DNA of 17,687 nt from Minisyncoccota bacterium (GTDB taxonomy: Bacteria > Patescibacteriota > Microgenomatia > UBA1400 > PJMF01), in the NCBI GenBank assembly GCA_014728425.1, contig WJLO01000078.1, positions 1 to 17,687 on the forward strand, given 5' to 3'. The position numbers and the translations under genes are program-made. Under the pieces are notes generated by a model that was not told where the DNA came from, did no database searches, and was given only the letters and a program-made list of their open reading frames with translations. This document shows positions 12,249 through 17,687 of the stretch, piece by piece (position 1 is the first letter of the stretch; each line of letters opens with the position of its first letter).

Positions 12249-14843
12249 ATGTCCAATTGGTTTATCAATTTCAAGGGTAGTTTGCAACGTAACTTTCAGT
12301 TTTGGAAAGCAGAGAGTAGTAAACATCCTAAGGAGTGGTTGGGTTTTGGTTTGATTTTGGTGATTTCTGCAGCATTGTTGGTTTCTGGTATTTGGCGGCG
12401 ATCTTCAGAGATTCGCAGTCAAGCAGTGTCTTTAAGTTTTCAAAGCACTCAGCAGTCTTTTCAGGTTCAAGTTACTGCAGCTAAGTTAGCTGTTGGTCAA
12501 GAGATAACTTTTCGTATTCAAGCACTTAGCTCAGCAGATGAAGCAGCTGGCGCTAGTAATAATCGTGGGGCAGTATTGGGCACTCAAGATGAGGCTGAGC
12601 TATTGGAAAAACCTGGCCTAGTTGAGTTTTTACGACAGCAACTATCGCAACAAGCTACGCCAGTACCCAGGCCGACCAGCATAGCGCCAGAGCCTACTAG
12701 TGGCAGTGATCAACCAGGAGGCGTGGCTGGCGAAATAAGTTATTCTTGGCAGATCATCAATGCGGCTAATAATCAAAGCGTGCTCAGCGGCAATACTCAA
12801 GAATTTAAGTTTGTGCCTAAGCAACAAGGGCAATATCGGGTGAAAGTTATGTCATCAACTGGTGACCATGCCGAGTTTGTTTTACATATTCAAGCTACTG
12901 GTGAAGGCGGTGAAGCACGAGAGTTTAAAACCTATTATGTTGATGATGAAGGCAAGTGTCCAACTGGAACTGATTGTTACCAAACTCCTCAAGAAGCTAT
13001 TGATGCAGTGTTGGCTGCTTATCATAGCAATAATGTTTACGAAATCAAGATTGCTCAAGGTACTTATGGTTTAGCAGGAGCTAATCAGGTAATTTTGATT
13101 GAAAAAGGTGATTTAGCCGAGCTTAAATTAACCATCAGAGGCGGTTATCGGGGTGGTGCTGATGAAGGCGATTGGGATGATGTTACTGCTGGAGAAACGA
13201 TCCTGAGCGCAGAAAATCAAGATCATAGAGTAATTGCCACTGGTCTTGATATTGACGAACTAAACTTAGAACACTTAACTATCCGAGGTTCAGTTAAGCC
13301 AGGAAGTACTATTTATGAGTCCTCTGACCATGCTTTAGCAATTGGTAATAAAAGCACAGTTAATATTGACCACTGTCGATTTATCGAGCTTAATAACTTT
13401 TATGCCATTGGTATTAAATATGGCAGTACAGTGACTATTACTAATAGTTTGTTAAGCAGTCCTGAAGCAGCTCCTGATTATTCTGTTGGTGGAGGTGGTA
13501 TTTATGTGCGCGGCAGTGCAACTTTTCCTACTGAATTAAACATTCATCAAAGCCAGTTGGTTGACAATCATCGAGTTCCAGCAGTTAAGTCTATTGATCA
13601 AGTAGCTTTAACTATTACTGATAGCGAGATTACGGGCAATAGGACTGGTTCTCAAGGTGCTGGTTTAAATATTTCTGGCACAGATCAGCCAATCAGAATC
13701 GAGCGCACTAAGATTAACAACAATCAAGCTGGCACTAATATAGGTGGGGAGGATGAAGATTTAAATCATGGAGCAGCAATCTATCTTCATGACTTAACCA
13801 CTTATATTGATTTAATTAATATAGAAATTGCTGAAAATACTGGTTTGAGCGCCATTTATAGCTATGGTGCTCGTTTGATTAGAATGAAGCATGCCACTGT
13901 AATTAATCCTGCTAGCGACTATGGTTTTTATCTTGATGATCACTTGGGCACTACTAATGATCATAGCAATTTTCAAATTACTAATAGCGTAATTGCCAAT
14001 CACGCAGTCAAAGGCCTAGAGATTGAGCAACACCCTAATTATCCAGGAGCTATTTATGTGACTTTAGATCATAATTTGTGGTGGGGAGTTACCTTTGATG
14101 TAAGTTCAAATAACATTGATTTTGCAGACTCAACCGAGTTTAATGAAGACCCAGCAGCTGCTGATTATCCAGAAACTAGCGAGCCAACCTTTCCAGGAGA
14201 TAATTATCATATTGATGAAGAGTCTCCTTTGAAAGATAGAGGTAAAACCCTGGAAGATGTCACTGATGATATTGATGGTGATTCGCGACCAGCTGAAAGT
14301 GCTTATGATATTGGTGCAGATGAATATGTGATTGAAGAAACAGAACCCACGCCAACTTCCAAGCCAACTGCGCCACCTATCCCGACAAATACGCCTGGAC
14401 CAACTTCAGCACCTAGTTGTGGCCAAAGCTATGATTATTGTACTGCTAATGATGACTGTTGTGGCGAGTTGGTTTGCAATGACAATAATCTCTGTGGTTC
14501 TTTATGTAACAATGATGGTGACTGTTATGAGAAATTTTCCTGCATTGATGGAGTTTGTCAGATCGCAGATGATACTGATGATGATGGCACTCCTGGATAT
14601 ATTGATGATACTGATGCCTGCTTGTTAACAGATGAAACTGACCAGCAAATTGATCCGCAAACTCCTGGTTATTTGTTAGATCTTGATCAACCAGATCCAC
14701 ACAAACATAGTGATTTTTGCTTATATGATGACACTTTAATTGAGTTAAGCTGCCCAGGAGATTTGAAAAACTATCAAGAGATTGAAGTGCATTGTCCTAA
14801 TGGTTGTGCTACTAATGATGAGGGTTTGGGTTATTGCCAGTAA
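12249..14843 (+). CDS. Large anchored surface protein: Ig-like, beta-helix and Cys-rich domains
   Basis: An 864-aa predicted cell-surface protein. A 29-residue cytoplasmic tail precedes one TM helix (about 30-49), with the rest outside. A beta-sandwich (about 60-215) follows, interrupted by a Pro/Ser-rich insert (137-155); its second part (YSWQII ... GQYRVKVMSS) looks Ig/PKD-like. About 228-680 is a right-handed parallel beta-helix with repeating short strands (TVNIDHCRF, TVTITNSLL, ALTITDSEI, NFQITNSVI) and the DIDGDSRP...DIGADEY ending common to such proteins. A Pro/Thr linker leads to a 10-Cys knot-like module (724-770), an acidic Asp-rich stretch resembling calcium-binding repeats (DDTDDDGTPGYIDD) and a C-terminal segment with more Cys. 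No catalytic residues are evident. Host attachment or polysaccharide binding are reasonable guesses. An in-frame TTG at 12228 is the alternative start. Confidence 0.85.
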   Translation: MSNWFINFKGSLQRNFQFWKAESSKHPKEWLGFGLILVISAALLVSGIWRRSSEIRSQAVSLSFQSTQQSFQVQVTAAKLAVGQEITFRIQALSSADEAAGASNNRGAVLGTQDEAELLEKPGLVEFLRQQLSQQATPVPRPTSIAPEPTSGSDQPGGVAGEISYSWQIINAANNQSVLSGNTQEFKFVPKQQGQYRVKVMSSTGDHAEFVLHIQATGEGGEAREFKTYYVDDEGKCPTGTDCYQTPQEAIDAVLAAYHSNNVYEIKIAQGTYGLAGANQVILIEKGDLAELKLTIRGGYRGGADEGDWDDVTAGETILSAENQDHRVIATGLDIDELNLEHLTIRGSVKPGSTIYESSDHALAIGNKSTVNIDHCRFIELNNFYAIGIKYGSTVTITNSLLSSPEAAPDYSVGGGGIYVRGSATFPTELNIHQSQLVDNHRVPAVKSIDQVALTITDSEITGNRTGSQGAGLNISGTDQPIRIERTKINNNQAGTNIGGEDEDLNHGAAIYLHDLTTYIDLINIEIAENTGLSAIYSYGARLIRMKHATVINPASDYGFYLDDHLGTTNDHSNFQITNSVIANHAVKGLEIEQHPNYPGAIYVTLDHNLWWGVTFDVSSNNIDFADSTEFNEDPAAADYPETSEPTFPGDNYHIDEESPLKDRGKTLEDVTDDIDGDSRPAESAYDIGADEYVIEETEPTPTSKPTAPPIPTNTPGPTSAPSCGQSYDYCTANDDCCGELVCNDNNLCGSLCNNDGDCYEKFSCIDGVCQIADDTDDDGTPGYIDDTDACLLTDETDQQIDPQTPGYLLDLDQPDPHKHSDFCLYDDTLIELSCPGDLKNYQEIEVHCPNGCATNDEGLGYCQ

Positions 14844-14892
14844 ACTGTTATCAGAATAAGACCTAAGTTTAGAGCGCAGTTGTCCAAATCTA

Positions 14893-14901
14893 TGTTAAGA
14901 T
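14893..14901 (+). promoter_or_regulatory. Extended -10 directly before the glyA GTG (leaderless)
   Basis: TG (14893-14894), T, TAAGAT (14896-14901), then 6 bases and GTG 14908. A start 7 bases after the -10 coincides with the G of the start codon. No SD is present. It supports GTG 14908 as the glyA start. Confidence 0.5.
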
Positions 14902-14907
14902 AAGTTT

Positions 14908-16221
14908 GTGCAGGATAAAGTTTTTCAACTCATCGATCAAGAGTGTCAGCGCCAACAACACAAGATTGGCTTGATTCCTTCAGAAAACAACTCTTCACCC
15001 AAGGTCTCTCAAGTTTTAGGTTCATGTTTGTCTAATAAATATAGTGAGGGTTATCCAGGTCGACGTTATTATGAAGGCAATCAAATCATTGATCAGTTAG
15101 AAGCTTTGGCAATAGCAAGAATCAAAAAGCTTTTTCAAGTGCCTCATGTGAATGTCCAGCCATATTCTGGCTCTCCAGCTAATAGTGCTATTTATTTTGC
15201 CTTATTAGAACCAGGAGATACACTAATGGGCTTGGCCCTAGCTAGTGGCGGACATCTTACCCACGGGCATCCTAAAGTGACTTTTTCTGGCCGCTATTTT
15301 CACTCAGTGCAATATGGGCTCAATCGTCAAGCTCGGGTGGATTTTCAAGCCTTACGAGCCTTAGCCAAAAAATATCAACCTCAAGTAATTGTGGCTGGTA
15401 ATACTGCTTATCCTTTTCAACTGGATTTTGCTAGGTTTAGAGAGATTGCTGATGAAGTTGGAGCTTGGTTAGTGGCAGATATCTCTCATATTACTGGCTT
15501 AGTAGTGGCTGGTGAACATCCTTCGCCATTTACTACTGCTGATGTAGTGATGAGCACCACTCATAAAACCTTTCGTGGTCCTAGAGGGGCGATGATCTTA
15601 GTGACCAAACAGGGTTTAAAGCGAGATGCCGATTTAGCCAAAAAGATTGACAAAGCAGTTTTTCCCGGCTTGCAAGGTGGGCCGCATAATGCTACTACAG
15701 CAGCTATTGCAGTAGCTGCTCAAGAGGCTGGTACTAAAAGATTTAAAAAATATGCTCGCCAAATTCGCCAAAATGCTCAAGCTCTAGCTACTGCTTTACA
15801 AAATCAAGATCTTAAACTAGTGGGCAATGGCACTGAAACCCATTTAATGCTCATTGATTTAACTCCCTTTGGCACTAGTTTAGGGCCGCAGGTAGCCTAT
15901 GCTTTAGATGTAGCTGGCATTTATGCCAACTACAATACTATTCCCAATGAACCCGGCTCACCCTTTTATCCTTCTGGTCTGAGAATTGGCACGCCTTTGG
16001 TAACTACTAGAGGAATGAAAGAGCCCGAGATGAAACAAATTGCTGCTTGGATTGCGCAAGTAATTACAGTAGTTAAAGATCAACCCCTGCCTCAAAACAA
16101 TAGTCAGCGTCAGCAGTTTTTAAAAGATTTTAAAAACCAAATCACCAAAAATCAAGTTTTAAAAGAAATTAATCAACAGGTAAAAGAATTAACCAAAGAC
16201 TTTCCTTTATTTAAATGGTAA
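14908..16221 (+). CDS. glyA: Serine hydroxymethyltransferase
   Basis: A PLP enzyme interconverting serine and glycine with tetrahydrofolate and 5,10-methylene-tetrahydrofolate, the main source of one-carbon units, in the cytoplasm. It is 437 aa, family-typical. IPSENNSSP (23-31) corresponds to the IASEN motif; NKYSEGYPGRRYYEGN (43-58), QPYSGSPAN (84-92), GGHLTHGH (114-121), D191 and H194 (ADISHITG) and STTHKTFRGPRG with the PLP-binding K220 are all present. The start is GTG at 14908; no ATG is available in frame and a -10 element sits right before it. The stop overlaps the nfo start (TAATG). folD-like follows nfo, so two folate steps sit within one segment. Confidence 0.97.
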   Translation: MQDKVFQLIDQECQRQQHKIGLIPSENNSSPKVSQVLGSCLSNKYSEGYPGRRYYEGNQIIDQLEALAIARIKKLFQVPHVNVQPYSGSPANSAIYFALLEPGDTLMGLALASGGHLTHGHPKVTFSGRYFHSVQYGLNRQARVDFQALRALAKKYQPQVIVAGNTAYPFQLDFARFREIADEVGAWLVADISHITGLVVAGEHPSPFTTADVVMSTTHKTFRGPRGAMILVTKQGLKRDADLAKKIDKAVFPGLQGGPHNATTAAIAVAAQEAGTKRFKKYARQIRQNAQALATALQNQDLKLVGNGTETHLMLIDLTPFGTSLGPQVAYALDVAGIYANYNTIPNEPGSPFYPSGLRIGTPLVTTRGMKEPEMKQIAAWIAQVITVVKDQPLPQNNSQRQQFLKDFKNQITKNQVLKEINQQVKELTKDFPLFKW

Positions 16222-17093
16222 TGACAAAAAAAATCGGTGCTCATGTTTCTATTGCTGGTGGGATAGATAAAGCAGTAGTGCGAGCTCAGCAACTTGGTGC
16301 TAACTGCTTACAGGTATTTTCGGGAAGTCCTCGGATGTGGAAGCGAACTCCTTTAGAGAAAATTAACCTCGACAAATTGTTTACAAAACAGAAAGAATTG
16401 GGCGTTTCACCAATCTTTACGCATGCGCTGTATTTAATAAATTTAGCTTCAGACAAACCCGAATTAATCAAGAAGTCAGCAACCGCTTTAATTCATGATC
16501 TTAAGTTTGATGCTTTAGTAAAAGGTTCGGGTGTGATAGTGCATTTAGGCAGTCATCAAGGTCGAGGTTGGCATACAGTTAAAAACCAATTAGTAAAGCT
16601 AATTAAAAAAGTCTTGGCAGCTACGCCTCAAGCTAGCCAATTGTTAATTGAAAACTCAGCAGGGCAAAAAGGAAAAGTTTGTAGCGATTTAGCAGAAATT
16701 AGCTGGTTACTAAATCAAGTTGATGATCCTAGATTAGGCTGGTGTTTTGACACTTGCCATGCTTTTACTGCTGGTTATCGTTTGTACGCAGGTCACAAGA
16801 TTGCAGTTAAAGAGCCTGCTCAAGATAGAGGAGTGGCCATTAATAAAATTAAAGAGCTTAAACTTTGGCCTACACTTAAGTGTGTTCATGTTAATGATAG
16901 TAAGTTTGAGTTTGGCTCTGGTCGTGATCGACACGCCAATTTAGGCGAAGGTCAAATTAATAAAAAAGCTTGGAAAAGCTTTTTTGCTCATGATCAAGTC
17001 AAGTCATTGCCTTTGATTTTAGAAGTGCCAGGTTTTGATAATCAGGGTCCAGATGCAGAGAATCTAGCAAGGTTAAAGGAGTTAGCAACTTAG
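16215..17093 (+). CDS. nfo: Endonuclease IV (AP endonuclease)
   Basis: A zinc-dependent AP endonuclease that cuts 5' to abasic sites in base-excision repair; 292 aa from ATG 16215. The ATG at 16221 overlaps the glyA TAA by one base (TAATG) and is an equally good start, 290 aa. All nine ligands of the trinuclear zinc site are visible: H70 (THALYLINLAS), H110 (VHLGSH), E146 (IENSAGQ), D179 and H182 (CFDTCHAFTAGY), H225 (HVNDSK), D238 and H240 (GRDRHANLGEG) and E270 (LILEVPG). GAHVSIAGG opens the barrel. The overlap predicts translational coupling to glyA. It should be active. Confidence 0.97.
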   Translation: MVMTKKIGAHVSIAGGIDKAVVRAQQLGANCLQVFSGSPRMWKRTPLEKINLDKLFTKQKELGVSPIFTHALYLINLASDKPELIKKSATALIHDLKFDALVKGSGVIVHLGSHQGRGWHTVKNQLVKLIKKVLAATPQASQLLIENSAGQKGKVCSDLAEISWLLNQVDDPRLGWCFDTCHAFTAGYRLYAGHKIAVKEPAQDRGVAINKIKELKLWPTLKCVHVNDSKFEFGSGRDRHANLGEGQINKKAWKSFFAHDQVKSLPLILEVPGFDNQGPDAENLARLKELAT

Positions 17094-17097
17094 TTGA

Positions 17098-17106
17098 TGC
17101 TAAAAT
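17098..17106 (+). promoter_or_regulatory. Extended -10 directly before the folD-like start (leaderless)
   Basis: TG (17098-17099), C, TAAAAT (17101-17106), then 6 bases and ATG 17113. It lies within the 19-bp gap after nfo. No SD is present; the predicted start site is the A of the ATG. Confidence 0.5.
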
Positions 17107-17112
17107 ATTTTT

Positions 17113-17687
17113 ATGACCCCAATTGTTTTTAATGGTTATCAATTTGTTAAAGACTTTCAGCCACAATTAAAAAAGCGGGTAGAGGCTTTGCAAGCTCAAG
17201 GCTGTCAGCCTCATATTGCTGCTTTTTATTTTCAAGAAGATGCAGGGAGCGTGTTATACACCAAAAAAAAAGCTCAGGCGGCTCAGCAATTAGGTATTAA
17301 ATACCAAACTTTGAGTTTTGCTATTAACACACCAGTGCAGCAGGTTTTGGCTCAGCTTAGGGAGCTTAACCAGCAGGATCAGGTTACTGGAATTATTATT
17401 CAAAAACCCACAAAAACAACCTATAAATCAATAAAAACATCTAAGAGTTTTACTAATTGGTGGCAACAATTAGTTAAGCAGATTAAACTTAGTAAAGACG
17501 TTGATGGTCTACACCCCAAAACTCTCCAAAGCATTAAGCAAGGACAATGGCAATCACAAGGACATGTTTTGCCAGCTACTACCCGAGCGGTGTTAAAGAT
17601 TTTAGCTTTAGCTAAACAGCAACTTAAGTTAAGGTCTTTAGCTAAAGTATTGATTTTAGGCCGCTCTGACCTTTTAGGTAAACCCTT
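17113..17687 (+). CDS. folD: FolD-like methylenetetrahydrofolate dehydrogenase/cyclohydrolase, 3' truncated by window
   Basis: The first 191 codons of a bifunctional folate enzyme that converts 5,10-methylene-THF to 10-formyl-THF using NADP. It runs off the window end. Family landmarks: HIAAFYFQEDAGSVLYTKKKA (34-54), with Tyr49 and catalytic Lys53 in the Y-x3-K arrangement; GIIIQKP; KDVDGLHP; LPATTRAV in place of the usual PCTPxG; and the NADP-binding LILGRSDLLGKP near the end. The loop between the QKP and KDVDG motifs is about 9 residues longer than usual, and PCTPxG is altered, so it is divergent though the key Lys is kept. It begins 19 bp after nfo with its own -10 element. It acts on the product of GlyA. 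Confidence 0.9.
   Translation, partial: MTPIVFNGYQFVKDFQPQLKKRVEALQAQGCQPHIAAFYFQEDAGSVLYTKKKAQAAQQLGIKYQTLSFAINTPVQQVLAQLRELNQQDQVTGIIIQKPTKTTYKSIKTSKSFTNWWQQLVKQIKLSKDVDGLHPKTLQSIKQGQWQSQGHVLPATTRAVLKILALAKQQLKLRSLAKVLILGRSDLLGKP

Noticed and set aside
14332..14700. Overlapping frames on both strands in the Cys-rich part of the surface protein gene
   Set aside because: They are composition shadows of repeated GAT/TGT codons (Met/Ile- and His-rich translations) within a clear coding frame.
1..17687. UGA recoded as glycine, as in some CPR lineages
   Set aside because: The MBL gene ends at a natural TGA (8690-8692) at the family's expected length, and no gene contains an in-frame TGA.
1..17687. 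CRISPR array, insertion sequence or prophage
   Set aside because: No regularly spaced repeats, transposase or phage structural genes were found; the amidase cassette alone does not support a prophage.

Overview
The window looks like part of the chromosome of an ultrasmall Patescibacteria (CPR) bacterium, possibly of the Microgenomates type. The reasons are AT-rich DNA, short compact genes, a HisRS with archaeal/eukaryote-like motif spacing, single-pass surface proteins with Ig-like and beta-helix domains, and almost no Shine-Dalgarno sequences. UGA is an ordinary stop (the metallo-hydrolase gene ends with it), so the UGA-recoding CPR lineages are unlikely. The placement is inferred from gene character, not from a search.

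Layout. From 146 to 7973 nearly everything is on the minus strand. Read in transcription order, this is an anchored Ig-like protein, a secreted DUF5666-like protein and an M24 metallopeptidase (7973-5705). A second unit follows: a ribbon-helix-helix-like small protein, a two-TM protein and a peptidoglycan amidase with a DUF4214-like tail (5609-3956). Then come a stand-alone winged-helix protein, hisS, an EamA transporter and rpmE. One lone plus-strand coiled-coil gene (546-1415) lies between rpmE and the transporter and runs 77 bp into the transporter's 3' end. From 8033 onward most genes are on the plus strand: an MBL-fold hydrolase, dnaB, tRNA-Leu(CAA), an Lgt-like membrane protein, an RluA-type pseudouridine synthase, an 864-aa surface protein, glyA, nfo and the 5' part of a folD-like gene. 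A small two-TM gene (10134-10385) is the only minus-strand gene in that half.

How the genes work together. glyA and folD are consecutive steps of folate one-carbon metabolism, with the DNA-repair nuclease nfo translationally coupled to glyA between them. The minus-strand clusters look devoted to the cell envelope: anchored Ig and DUF5666-like proteins, a peptidase, a membrane protein and an amidase. The 864-aa protein is a candidate adhesin or surface-display protein.

The most interesting signals are three. (1) An extended -10 element, TGnTAnnnT, ends 6-7 bases before the start codon of at least five genes (EamA, hisS, the surface protein, glyA, folD), and close variants precede others. This predicts widespread leaderless transcription. 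(2) The Lgt-like protein aligns well with Lgt by eye, but its equivalents of the catalytic His and both essential Arg are missing. Its start codon lies only 4 nt after the 3' end of a tRNA, so tRNA processing itself would make a near-leaderless mRNA. (3) There is a two-TM protein/amidase cassette with a 33-nt inverted repeat between the two genes. No CRISPR array, insertion sequence, rRNA or phage structural gene was seen.
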